From contig JAKJXP020000007.1 of NCBI GenBank assembly GCA_022225965.2, forward strand, positions 434,001 through 498,000: DNA of 64,000 bases, written 5' to 3'. The translations under genes were made by a program, and so were the position numbers. The notes beneath the pieces are model-generated. The model was not told where the DNA came from, ran no database searches, and was given only the letters and a program-made list of their open reading frames with translations. Shown here piece by piece: positions 1 to 10,477 of the stretch (position 1 is its first letter; each line of letters opens with the position of its first letter). The stretch comes from Diatrype stigma (lineage: Eukaryota; Ascomycota; Sordariomycetes; Xylariales; Diatrypaceae).

Positions 1-190
1 ACTCACTGTGCGGCTATGGTATCACAATCCATCTTCCTCTTATGCCTTTCCTCCTCCCGACTTGGGCCCTTTCATTGGCATCGATTGACCCTGGCGGTTT
101 TCCTTCTTTATGTTTTCATTTTTTTCTTTTTCTTTCATATCTTGATTCTCCTTTTCAGGACTCCATACCCCCCATGCCATCCCATCCCCA

Positions 191-1276
191 TCACAGCGCC
201 CCCGCGACGGCCTGCGCTATCGTGCCCCCCTTCCGCATCTCCTTCAGCTCGAGGTGCAGCTTCCTCGCCTCCTGGAGGCGGTCCTCGTGGCCGGGGTTGC
301 GCTCCAGCAGGAGGCGGCGGGCCTTCTCGATGAAGGTCTCGGCGGGCGGGGGCTTCTTGACGGCGTCGGCGATCTGGACGACGCAGCCCTTGGGCCCGGC
401 GACGTGGCCCTTGACGACGACGAGGCCGACCTCGTTGTCGACCTTGAGCACGCGCAGGTTCTGCACCGTCACGCGCTCCCCGCCCATGCGGCCCGGCATC
501 TTCTTGCCCGGGTGCACGCGCGAGCCGCCGCCCTGCGACGGGCCCGTCGTGCCGATCGTCCGGTGGTTCTTCGAGTTGCCGTGCGACGCCTCCTGGCCGG
601 AAAACCCGTGCCGCTTCATGCCACCGGCGAACCCCATGCCGCGGCTGTTGCTGCGCGCGTCGACGAACTGCCCCACCTTGAACCAGTCGGGTGCCAGGCG
701 GACGCCGACGGGTAGGAGGCCGGCCTCGTCCCGCACGCGGAACTCGGCCAGGTGCCGCTTGGGCGCGATGCCCTTGGCCTCGTAGTAGCCCAGCATGGGC
801 GCCGTCTCGTTGCCGGCGGTCTTGTGGCCGCTGCCCAGCTGCACGGCCCAGTACCCGTGGGTGGCGCGCGTCTTGGAGGCCACCACCTCCACCTGCTCCA
901 TCTGCAGCAGCGTGCACGGCGTCCGCTGCCCCTTGCTGTTGTACAGGGCCGACACGCCCTTCTTGATCGCCAGCACCCCCGACCGCAGCGGCGTCGACTG
1001 CGCCTTCCGCGCCAGCGCGGCTGCGGGCCCCGTGGTCGGTGCCGGGAGCCCCGACGATACCTGGTTGAACCGCGTCGGCTTGCCCCGCGGCGGTGCCGTC
1101 GCCCACCCGTACTTGACCCCGCGCCGTGCCGTCCGCGGCAGCAGGGCGTGCCGTGAGGTCAGGAGCACCCGCGAGGGCGCGGACGTCATCGCCATTGTCG
1201 CCGGGATGCCCTGGTTGAGGCCGGCTGCTGTCGTCGTCGTCGCCCATGCCCAGCGGGCCGGCATCCGTGTTGCCAT
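191..1276 (-). CDS. MRPL9: Mitochondrial large-subunit ribosomal protein uL3m (L3 family)
   Basis: Single-exon gene for a 361-residue protein of the bacterial-type ribosomal protein L3 family, predicted to sit in the mitochondrial large subunit and bind 23S-like rRNA near the peptidyl-transferase centre. The L3 core runs from about residue 100 to 310. The family signature is visible around residues 226-266 (SHGNSKNHR, then PGKKMPGRMGGERV). The N-terminal 50 residues are rich in Arg, Thr and Ala with almost no acid, as expected of a mitochondrial import signal, and separate it from cytosolic L3. The ATG at 1276 is the first that leaves a plausible presequence; the open frame continues upstream to 1498 but through a TG-repeat tract that looks like 5' UTR. 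An alternative start four codons later is possible. A Lys/Arg/Glu-rich helix of about 45 residues follows the L3 fold. It is divergent from the CCDC25 gene to the right. Confidence 0.92.
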   Translation of the reverse strand: MATRMPARWAWATTTTAAGLNQGIPATMAMTSAPSRVLLTSRHALLPRTARRGVKYGWATAPPRGKPTRFNQVSSGLPAPTTGPAAALARKAQSTPLRSGVLAIKKGVSALYNSKGQRTPCTLLQMEQVEVVASKTRATHGYWAVQLGSGHKTAGNETAPMLGYYEAKGIAPKRHLAEFRVRDEAGLLPVGVRLAPDWFKVGQFVDARSNSRGMGFAGGMKRHGFSGQEASHGNSKNHRTIGTTGPSQGGGSRVHPGKKMPGRMGGERVTVQNLRVLKVDNEVGLVVVKGHVAGPKGCVVQIADAVKKPPPAETFIEKARRLLLERNPGHEDRLQEARKLHLELKEMRKGGTIAQAVAGAL

Positions 1277-1949
1277 TGTGTGTGTTGTGTGTTGTGTGTT
1301 GTGTGTCGTGTGTGCCTCTGTCTTCCTCCCCCGGCGGGGCTTGTGTATGTTCGTGCGTGCGTGTACGGGCTGCTGCAGTCTTCTGGCGCAGGCGAGGTTA
1401 TGTTCGGGTGGGAATTGGACACACAGATAGAAGGAAGCACCGGCAGGCAAGCAACAGAGGCTGGTCGATCGATGTTCGGGCTCTGGAGCTTCGTTCAAGC
1501 AATCGATCTAGTCTGGGTCTTGATAGGCCTTGATAGGCCTTGATAGGCCTTGATAGGCCTTGAGGCTGTTAGTAGATTAGTGGGGTCGAGCAGAAAAGTT
1601 AGTGGGCTGCACTGCACGAGCCACTTTTTGCCAGCAGAAACACTAAGGTCGGTACGAAGTACATACAGTAGGTACGAAGTAAGCACCTCCAGATAAAAAC
1701 ACCTACATACCTGTAAGTATATACATAATGTGACTACTAGCCTACTAGGTACAGGAGGGCTCCCGGTCGTTTACCTATTCTTTGGCAGCTGGCAGTGAGT
1801 TCGAGAAGGACCCGACTGGCCTGGAGACCCGATCAGCAGAACAACACCTGCAGTGACTCGTTGGTATGAAGCGCCCAAGGACTTGATGAATCGGATGAAG
1901 CATACGGGATAGTATTTTTGTTGTTCGTAACTTTCACTGTAGCTTCATA
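1277..1949. other. Divergent intergenic region, no gene seen
   Basis: Lies between two divergently transcribed genes and must hold both promoters. It contains a TGTGTGT/TTGTG tract at 1276-1312 that would be 5' UTR of the left gene, four copies of a 10-base repeat at 1520-1560, and AT-rich TAGGTAC-type sequence from 1640 to 1760. No coding signal. Confidence 0.6.
1520..1560. repeat. Tandem repeat, 10-bp unit x 4
   Basis: Four perfect tandem copies of TTGATAGGCC, followed by a decayed fifth (TTGAGGC). It sits in the promoter interval between the uL3m and CCDC25 genes. Confidence 0.9.
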
Positions 1950-2953
1950 ATGGTTTACTACTTCACATCCAACGTCGTGAGCCCGTCGGCTTATGTCTAC
2001 GTTGGCAAGGACAAATTTGAAAGTACGTATGATGGCCCAAGTCGTTCATACCCGGGATATGATATCTGACAGCGTGACACGCAGATGAGGAGTTGATCAA
2101 GTATGGCTGGGAAGAGGATGTCTGGTAGGTCTCTCAACGGCAGAATCGATTGAAAACAGCATGGGTTGATCGCGTATATTCATCACATCCTCTTTCTTTC
2201 TCTAGGGTATGAACCCCCTTATGCCGTATATATCCATGGATGACCGTCCGTAGAAGCTAGTCCAAGTCTCACAACGTAACCCGCCTCCCCCCTTTTCCCG
2301 CTAGGTATAGTTCCACGCAGACAAGCTGTCGAGCGCGCACATCTACCTGCGGCTGCGCGAGGGCGAGACGTGGGACGCGATCCCGCCGGACCTGCTCACG
2401 GACCTGGCGCAGCTGACCAAGGCCAACTCGATCGAGGGCAACAAGAAGGACAACGTGACCGTCATCTACACGCCCTGGTCCAACCTCAAGAAGGACGGCA
2501 GCATGGCCGCCGGGCAGGTCAGCTTCAAGGACCCCCGCCGCGTCCGCAAGATCCTCGTCCCCCAGCGCGAGAACCCCATCATCAACCGCCTCAACAAGAC
2601 CAAGGTCGAGAGGCACCCCGACCTCCAGCAGGAGCGCGAGGACCGCCTGCGCGAGCTGCGGAAGCGCGACCAGGCCAACCAGCAGGCACGGGTGAGTCAA
2701 ATGCCTTCTCCCCTCCCACCCCCCTTTTTCTCTTTTACTCATCCAAGAGTTCTCTTGTCACTGCGGAGTTTGCTCACATTTTACTTCTCTCTCTCTCCCG
2801 ATGCAGAAAAAGGAAGAGGCGCGAGTAGCCAAGGAGCGGCAGGAGAAGAAGTGGCAGAAGGAACACGCATACGACGACTTGTTCAGCGAGGAGAACATGG
2901 AGGCGTCGAGCAACCAGAATCGCGACGAGAACTGGGAGGAGGATTTCATGTAG
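1950..2953 (+). CDS. JLP2: CCDC25/Jlp2 family protein (NFACT-R domain)
   Basis: Eukaryote-wide CCDC25/Jlp2 family; 213 residues against about 208 in human CCDC25. Order: N-terminal NFACT-R (DUF814) domain starting MVYYFTSNVV, the signature WFHADKLSSAHIYLRL, the block VIYTPWSNLKK, then KTKVERHPDL and a charged C-terminal coiled coil. Mammalian CCDC25 has been described as a DNA sensor at membranes; the fungal role is not settled. Exons that rebuild the family sequence are 1950-2022, 2085-2124, a single G at 2206, 2311-2691 and 2807-2953. The introns flanking the lone G are 2125-2205 (GTAGGT..TCTAG) and 2207-2310 (GTATGA..TATAG). Without that base the WFH junction is out of frame: no GT..AG pair between 2124 and 2311 joins the two codons directly. 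The other introns are ordinary (GTACGT..GCAG; GTGAGT..GCAG). Total coding length is 642 bases, divisible by three only with the extra G. Confidence 0.88.
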
Positions 2954-3642
2954 TAGGTAGTCGCAGTAGCAGTAGCAGTAGCAGTAGCAGTCGCTGCCCC
3001 GCTTCTACTCTCTGATACTGATAGCTACCGAAAGAAGAGAAGAGTTGCAAAGCCGCGTTGGATGCAGGATGATGTTTATGTCTTACAACAACATGATGTC
3101 TTATCCTTTCCTCCCCCCTGCACAGTGCGATTTTACGTGTAGACAGGCTACCCTGGGCGTAGAGAAGTTTTGTGCTGCAATACACCCTCCGGGGAGGGCT
3201 TCTCCTCATTGCAGATAACTTCTGCATTCAGACTCATCTATGCGTGCCCTTGGTTTCTTTCTTCCCCCTTTCATTTCCCATTCGAAGGTACACGATCCAA
3301 GAATTACATAGCAATAGAAATGGAAAAAGTAGCGAAGACCCTGGTACTGGGTATCGGGCCCAGTTCTATCGAAAGGTTGTATTGTTGCCTCCTTATTCAG
3401 GAGTCGGGACCCTACAATATGGGTCTTTCGGTCACGTCCGTTTTGGCGGCGTATTCCATAATTCCGAGGAAACACTGTATCCAAAAACACACCTCCACTT
3501 TAGCTTAGATATATTGGTTTCTTATTTCGGCAATCTAACCGCTGTGTTTGGTCTATTGCATGCTCGTATACTACCCACTCGTACGATGCGAGGCTCGAGT
3601 AGGTACGTGACGTCGGAACCCTGCCTGCCTGCATCAACAACA
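2954..3642. other. Convergent intergenic region, no gene seen
   Basis: Lies between the 3' ends of the CCDC25 gene (+) and the PITH gene (-). It holds an AGTAGC/CAG triplet tract at about 2957-2992 and otherwise unremarkable 3'-UTR-like sequence. Open frames here are short and without recognisable motifs. Confidence 0.6.
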
Positions 3643-4484
3643 TCAAGCCCCCTCGCCGCCGCCGCGTCCCCCGATCCCGCTCCCGACCTGGTTGATCCCG
3701 GTGCCCTTGAGGGCGTGGTCGTTCGGGTTGGGCGCGGCCTCGTAGAGGATGTTAGTCGGGGCGCGGCCGAGCGGCATCCACTCGCCCTTGAACCCCAGGT
3801 AGCTCAGCCGCGTGACCTCTTCCTCCCCGTCCCCGTCCGCGCCGAAGTTGTCCTCGAAGAACAGCACCAGCCGCTGCACCTTGCCGAACAGGGCGCGCTT
3901 GACGGGCAGCTCCTGCACCTCGGACGTCTGCGACAGCTCGAAGGCCTGCGCCGGCGCCAGCTCCTCGGCCGCCTCGAAGTCCACGTCCTCCCGGTTGAGG
4001 AACACCTTCAGCGTGCGCGGCGCCGCGGCCGACGGCGAGCTGCGCAGCAGGATCGAGTGCAGCTTCACCTGGCCCGTGAAGCTGGGGTTTGAGAAAGATA
4101 TCTTGTTAGCATGTGCTATTATTTTGCCAGTTGGTGAATAGGGACGAGGATGGTAATAGTAATGGCAACAGTGTTCGCTGGCTGCGAGTTTGGTTTTGTA
4201 TACGTATATAATATAAATGGTACTTACGGCACGTTGATGATGATCTGCTCGTCGGCATCGCTCGCCAGCTCGGGCTCCTCCTGCAGCCGCTCGGCCCAGG
4301 TCTTCTTGACGATGGCCTTGCCCGAGCCGGGCGACGCCTCGTTCATCGTGTTGATGGCGTCGAAGTTGATGTGCTGGTACAGGCTGTGCTGGATGGCGGG
4401 CGTGATGTCATCGGAGTGGTCGTGTTCGTGATGATCATGGCCCCCGTGGCCGTGGCCGGCATGCTCATCGTGGCAGTGTGACAT
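3643..4484 (-). CDS. PITH-domain protein (PITHD1-like)
   Basis: Two exons, 4228-4484 and 3643-4081, give 231 residues; the intron has GTAAGT and CCCCAG borders. The family (PITH, the proteasome-interacting domain also found at the C terminus of thioredoxin-like protein TXNL1) is recognised from DFDAINTMNE-like, then DADEQIIINVPFTGQVKLHS, NFGADGDGEEEV..LSYLGFKGEW and a C-terminal YEAAPNPNDH. The protein consists of PITH alone, as in human PITHD1, without a thioredoxin domain. The N-terminal 25 residues are strikingly His/Asp/Glu-rich (HGHGGHDHHEHDH), a possible metal-binding tail; a shorter His-Gly tail occurs in PITHD1. The start is the only ATG close to the tail. Function is probably linked to proteasome association, inferred from the family only. 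Confidence 0.88.
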
Positions 4485-5385
4485 TGTGGAGCAAGCGGTA
4501 ATACGAAGAGAGAAACAAGGGGGCAAACGAAAAAAAGAGTTTCAATTACTTGTCAAGCGAAAGGATGGACTGGTCACTGATGTAACTCCTCGGTGCGTCG
4601 CTCAAGTATAAAGTCGTGCTTATGCTGTGTCGTAGACAAATAATCAAGTAACAATGCAGACATGTAGAATCGTAGATTGGCGATGTAGGAAAAATGCGGG
4701 TAGCCGCGGTGAAATCATCAGTTGAATACAATTTGCATCACAACCGTCGGTAGTGCAGTAGAGTTCCACACCAGCTGGCAGAATAGGCACTATTCGTTCT
4801 CGGGTCTTGGATCTTGGGACAGAATCCGGTTTCAGGAAGTTGGAATTCTTTGACGGGCATCAGAAATCATATAGGAATTCATATAGCTGTGCTACCTCCG
4901 TTTTTGCGGTGATGCCCTAGTCAACTAAGAGTCTCTCAGCTGAGGCAAGTAATAAAAAGTCGTCGAAGAATGGAGTGTGGAGCAAGTGAATTCCCAAGTT
5001 CGCCATACTATCTAATAACCTACATAGTAACCTACATAGTAACCTACATAGTAACCTACATAGTAACCTACATAGTAACCTACATAGTAACCTACATAGT
5101 ACCATGATACCTACCATAGCTATCTCCAACTTGAGCATGCGTTCCTGGCTTTCTTGGTCGTACGGAGTCCCACTCGATCATTTGCTAGGTTTTATGTTAC
5201 GAATCCAAGCACCAAACACATTACGGTCTTCCAGGTTGAGGGCGAAGGACCGACTCTTGTTAACTTATACATGACAATAGCATTGAATTTCTCCCACGAG
5301 TAGTGCACCGAAACGCCTTTGAGAATAAGACAACCAGGGGGATACGAATGTAGGTAGACAACCCGCCCCCTTTTCGCCCGTGCCC
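4485..5385. other. Intergenic region with a 12-bp tandem array
   Basis: Promoter side of the PITH gene on the left and 3' side of RRN6 on the right. Apart from the 12-bp array at 5016-5099 I see no coding or RNA signal. Confidence 0.6.
5016..5099. repeat. Tandem repeat, 12-bp unit x 7
   Basis: Seven perfect copies of TAACCTACATAG, 84 bp in all. The perfect identity suggests recent expansion. It lies about 290 bp beyond the stop codon of RRN6, between convergently placed spacer sequences. Confidence 0.95.
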
Positions 5386-8300
5386 TCAGAACCCACCCTT
5401 CCTCTTCGGCCGTTTCTTGGGTCTCTGCGCGAACGCCCCGGGGACCGGCTGTGACATGGTTATGGGGTCGGAGTGCAGAATTGGGACCTGCTGATGCTGC
5501 TGTTGTGAGTAGGCGGCGGCTGCAACGGGCTGCGAAGTGCGCTGGCTGAAGCGCGCCGTTTCGGGCGCGGGCTGGGTCGACGGCAGCTGGCTCGGTTCGC
5601 GCGATGCCAGCTGGAGGAGCGTTTCGGCACGCCGTCGCTTCCGTGACTCCCGTGCCAGTCGCCGCGCTTTCCGTTCCATACCCGGCGTCACCTCCTTCTC
5701 TTTGTCGAGGTCGAAGACGTAGTCGTTCGGATCGGAGCCGAGGCGCCACTGGTCGAGGAGCTCGAAATTCTGTTGCCGCTTCGGGACGAAACGCCCGGAG
5801 GAACCCGTGTATGACCTCAGGAGGGCCATGGCGGGCTCCTCCTCTTCATCTTCATTGGGATTCCCGTCTTCGTCTCCACGAGATTTCTCAGTAGCGGTAA
5901 ACTGAGATTCTACACTCGACGATCTCTGGGAGTGGGGTTGAGATTGAGGTGCCGGAGAAGAACTAGTGGCAACGAGTAGATCATCCGGATGGTCTACTTG
6001 AGACGAACCTATTGGTTCGTGTTGTTCTTGGGTATCAGGTAGATCTAGTCTACCACATATTAGACCGCATAGCGATAGATACAGGTCACAGGCCATCTTC
6101 TGGAGGACCGCGGGCCTCGACGCTATTATCCAGGTGCTATCCCCGTGATCTCGAGATATACCTGCACCTAGGTCGAGCAACTTAGTATGCACATCTCCTA
6201 GAGACGATCCTGACTGTTCCGGTGCTTTGCCACCGGATAATGAAAGATCGAGGAGCAGTAAACTCGGGTCAGCGTGCTGAAGGCGCTCGACTTCAACATC
6301 CCATTCATCAGCTACAAGGCTGATATCTTGGGGCAAGTCATATTGACGAATGATTTGTAGCCTGTATATATATTAGCCTTTGCTTGGCCAGCGAACTAGT
6401 GCAGGAAGCTTACAGGGTGGTGGCAGGCATTTTACCGGTATCAATAGCTTCTTGAACGGCATACTGAACGGCATCGAATGGACTTGAACCAAAGGTATGC
6501 TTGAATTTCACTTGGTGATGAGCTGGTCCCTCAAACGCAATGTTGAACTGTTCGTATAGCAGCTTGAAGAACCGCTTAGATGCTGGAAGAGTCAAAGGCC
6601 GATTCCTCCTCTTGACACCCCTTCTATCCGCACTTAACTCGCTTTGAAGGATATCGAGGTAATCCGGGACTACGAAGCGTGATCCTAGATATCGAATAAC
6701 CTGTTTTCTCTCACGCATAGAGTTTTTAGGCTTCCCATTTTTTTGATCTGGAGCAGCTATGTTATCGATTGGCTTTGTCGAAGATACGCAAAGTTTGCTC
6801 CCGATGTTGAATTCAGAGTCCAGAGTGATTAGCTGGTAGAAACGCACTTGCTGTTGGACATAGGAGCTTGCGCTTTCACTGAGTGTCCCGGAAGGTTGTC
6901 TCGCTACGACTATAGGATGCAGGTGTATAGTCTGAAGTGGATAGCTCCGTAGAGTATCCTGAGGAGTCTCTAGGTGTATAGCCTCGCGATAGAAACTTAC
7001 AAGTTCCGAATCATGCTTCGTGATGCTGACATGGAAAATATCCAACCAGGTATTCCCAGTGGAATATATGGTGGCCAGTGTCGTTATCTGCCCCATCGAA
7101 TTAGCCCCCGGAGCAATGCTCAGCTTCAGGCTAGTGGAACCGTCACGGTGGTGAGGCGTAGAAAGCAAAATAGACCAATGTTTTGTCAGTTGGTCCCATC
7201 TTAGGCCAGGGCCTGAAAATAGGCCAACTAGGAAAACTCTCGACGTAGTCAAAACAAAAAAGTATCGCGGATCCTGAGTACTTGGTTGAACATCAAGAAT
7301 GCGCCCCAAGCCTATCTTAGGCACAAATGCTATATCTGGCAGAAATAGGTTGGTGTTCAGGTCAAGAAGCCTGAGTAGCTTCGAGTTTGCTAACAGCAAC
7401 GTCGACGATCGCTCCAAAGGTGGGATCCCGCCTTGTGACGGGGGCAGAGACGTATCGTCTTCGAGGTCTAATGCCTCGAGCTCGTGCAATGGATCCTCCG
7501 AACCACCGACCCAGAAGGCTGTGTGCCAATCTGCACGGCCTGTAGCTTGACGCGGTAGTCGTTTTAAAACGCCGTCTTGGACATGGCCGCATCTGTTGAG
7601 GCTGATCCTTGGTTTTCTGGAAGCCTTGAGCCGGATGCCAGCCACATCCCATATGCTCCAGTAGCCCTTCTCATCTATCAGGACAAGCTGTGCCGGGTTC
7701 GATCGCGTGTTGGGGTTGAACGCTGCGTCGGTATGGGAGCTGCCACCCGTCTCGCTTGTCGAGAGAGAAAAGAGAGAATTCACCGCAATACGGGATGCCT
7801 CTTCGCCATTGGACAACCTAGGCCCGATAGCAATTTTCCCGAATTCCGGCTGGAAGACTCGAGTCTCGGAGTCCCATTGGACTATCAACCAACGCGTCGG
7901 ATCGTACCTCTTCGAGTCGACAACGCACTTCATACGGCGGATGGAGCCGATACCACCCTCCCAAGTCGCTGGTTGGTAGTCGCTCACATCGAGAAGGCGC
8001 AAGCCAACCGTTTCATCGTTCTTCCAGCGCCATTCATCCTGGTCTAGCCTCGACAACTGGAGGATATTGTTCGCGCCGCCTACAGCTAGTGCAAGATAGG
8101 GGGCACTCGAAACAGTTGTGGCATTGCTGCGATCGGTCAATTCACCAACTGCAAACAGCGCTGGCTGCCATAACACATCGCTATCTGGTTCCTGCGGCGA
8201 ATGTGCTTCTGAGAGGAAATCGTGAACTACTCCATTGCCAAGCCTGGCCTCTGGGTGAGACTTCAGAAGCCATGTCTTCTGTCTCCTGCACTTTTGCCAT

Positions 8301-8401
8301 GTATGCACGGAACCTTCGTCGGAATACTGTGGGGCATGGTCTGCCGAATACCACTTCTTATATGCAGATATCTGCTTGAAGCAGGGCCCTTCACGTGGCA
8401 T
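5386..8401 (-). CDS. RRN6: RNA polymerase I initiation factor, RRN6-like (core factor subunit)
   Basis: Two exons (6414-8401 and 5386-6361, intron GTAAGC..TACAG) encode 987 residues. RRN6-family proteins belong to the Core Factor that recruits RNA polymerase I to rDNA promoters in the nucleolus (TAF1C relatives). The first 450 residues look like a degenerate beta-propeller region (for example LLLANSKLLRLLDLNTN), followed by a helical section. The C-terminal 100 residues are Lys/Arg-rich and low in complexity, ending SQPVPGAFAQRPKKRPKRKGGF-like: the basic SQP-VPG-RPKK-RKGGF tail is typical of filamentous-fungal RRN6 proteins. The start at 8401 is followed by a PCFKQISAYKKW-type opening. Identification rests on length, layout and tail rather than on a catalytic motif. 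Confidence 0.82.
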
Positions 8402-9178
8402 TAGCCTGTGTTACTATGATGTCGGATGTCCCCTTAAGAGGTACCTACCCTTTTGCACAATGCTCCTTGCGGAATGCCAATTGCAATCCTCCGCCTGACC
8501 AACACCGAAAGGTTGAAACAATAGGCGTCCTGCGTGTCCTAGAAACGATTCCTTGGGATGCCTCTCAGTCATCGGCGGAACCGGGGTCAATGAATATCCT
8601 CTCAAAAATAATCAACCGCTGTTGGCTGTACATAGCGATGCTTCAAGAAGCCAGAAAGCAGAAACTAACTAATACTTCGAGGGGAAGTACAGTGAATTAA
8701 TGTTGGATGTTCCAAAGGGAGAGGAAAAGAAGGAGAAAGGAGGCTTTGACCAAGGAATACAATCTTGCAACGACCGACTTATTCAATCGCGAGACTTGCG
8801 TCTAAGTCCAGATGAAATAAATCATTAAAAAAAAGGTTCCATTCCAGCGCACGTTGTTTAAGATGGCCCGTGCGCTACTCTGCCAACCCTGGCGTCTCCA
8901 AGTAAACAAAAGAGCAAATGCGGCGGTAGCTAAGCGCTAATTGACTACCTACATACATACCGTATACATACATACCTACCTGCTACAACCACCCAAGCTG
9001 TTTAATTGACAAGACACATGCAAATCTATGTCATACATACAGAGTAGTAACGACTCTCCCCTCGATCTCATTGCACCATTTCATTACCCCCGCCAGGCTC
9101 AACATCTCGACAGACTTCCTCGATTCGAATTTCGCCCCGCCTAGCGTCAATCTATTTTCGATTACCGCAATCGCAACC
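8402..9178. other. Divergent intergenic region, no gene seen
   Basis: Separates RRN6 (-) from SPC25 (+) and must contain both promoters. It has a CATACATACCTACCTG tract at 8945-8985 and an A-run at 8825-8834. Short open frames look random. Confidence 0.55.
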
Positions 9179-10050
9179 ATGAGTTCGGCATTCGAGCCTT
9201 CGCTCTCCTCGAGCCTCAGCGGCCGACCGCCCATGTCGGCCATGGCCCCCTCGATGGCCGACTCCTTGCCCAGCATCGACTTTGGCTTCGACGAGCTGCG
9301 CGATCGCATGAGCAAGTTCACGGCGAAGTTCGACGCTTTCATCGAGCAGGGCCGGAAACGGGTGCTGGAAGAGCGCAACACATTCCGCATGAACGTTGCC
9401 GAGCTGCAAGGTAAGTGAGGGGGAGCGAAAAAAGGGAGATATGCACACACACACACACGTAATCTCGACGAGAAGGCTGACCTCTTGTTCCCCGGCACGC
9501 AGAGGACCAGCGCATGAAGAAGAAGGACATGGAGATCCTGCAGCACAAGACGAACACGCACCAGCAGACGATCGCGCGCGAGGCGGCGGAGAAGCGGGAG
9601 ATGCAGGCGGCGATCGCGCAGCTGGCGGCGCAGCGGGACCGGAACCTGGCGGCGCGGGACGCGCTGCGGCAGCAGATCGCGGCGACGCAGCGGGAGATCG
9701 ACGCGCGGCTGGCGGCGCAGCGGGCGCACGCGGCCCGGGTCGAGGCGCAGTCGCGCTTCAACGTGCCCGAGCTCGACTTCTGGGTGGCCAACCTGGGCCT
9801 GAAGATCGAGGGGGCCGGGCGCGCCGACCGCCTCAAGTTCGTCTACTCGCACGTCGACGACCGCGACTGGGACCGCGAGGCCTGGTTCGAGCTCGCCACC
9901 GGCGCCCGCGACTACGACGTCCGCCACTGCCGGCCCAAGCTCGAGCGCGAGAAGGTCGAGCGCGTGCTCGAGCGCGTCAACGAGACCCGCGAGCTCGTCG
10001 TGCTGCTCAAGGGCATGCGGGAGCTGTTCGTCGAGGCTATGAAGTCATGA
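9179..10050 (+). CDS. SPC25: Kinetochore protein Spc25 (Ndc80 complex subunit)
   Basis: Exons 9179-9410 and 9503-10050 (intron GTAAGT..CGCAG) encode 259 residues, the usual size for fungal Spc25. Spc25 pairs with Spc24 to anchor the Ndc80 complex to the inner kinetochore. After an unstructured N terminus (residues 1-35) comes a long coiled coil, about residues 40-165, with heptads such as RDRNLAARDALRQQIAATQR. The globular C-terminal domain follows (FNVPELDFWVANLGLKIEG, then LKFVYSHVDDRDWDREAWFEL), characteristic of the RWD-like fold. The ATG at 9179 in a CAACC-ATG context fits the family N terminus. The second exon is much more GC-rich than the surrounding spacer. Confidence 0.93.
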
Positions 10051-10477
10051 TGCTGGTGGTTTGCAGCTGTCTGGTGCGCTGGAATTGGATAGGTACTTGG
10101 CTGCCACTTTTCACTTTTGCTTGGAGTACGGAGTCTGCGGAAGCGGTTGGGCTGTAACTATGTTCGAATGCCATGGCGAATTGAATGATACCTGACTACC
10201 TTACCTAAACTATGATCATCACACTATACACTACATGATCACCCCCTTTTCTCCCTTCTGATCTTATACATCTAGAACTTGCAAGTGAGATCATCTTCAT
10301 CATATAAACCTATGTGTAAATTGCTGTTACACAGGTATCCATTGCTGCTCCCTGCCAGCCTGGGTATGGAAGTATCACGGATGTTGGTTACACTTCAGAC
10401 GGCAGTGGCGCCTGGAGAACGTTAGTAGTACCTGATAGGTACAATACTTACGTAGGTACCTAAGCTGCTAAAGTACA
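10051..10477. other. Intergenic region, no gene seen
   Basis: 3' flank of SPC25 running to the edge of the TIR element. AT-rich, with several TAGGTAC-type motifs near 10435-10465. No coding signal. Confidence 0.55.

Noticed and set aside
135..1247. 370-codon minus-strand open frame
   Set aside because: Shadow frame of the uL3m gene, Arg/Gly/Ala-rich as expected of GC-rich DNA read off-frame.
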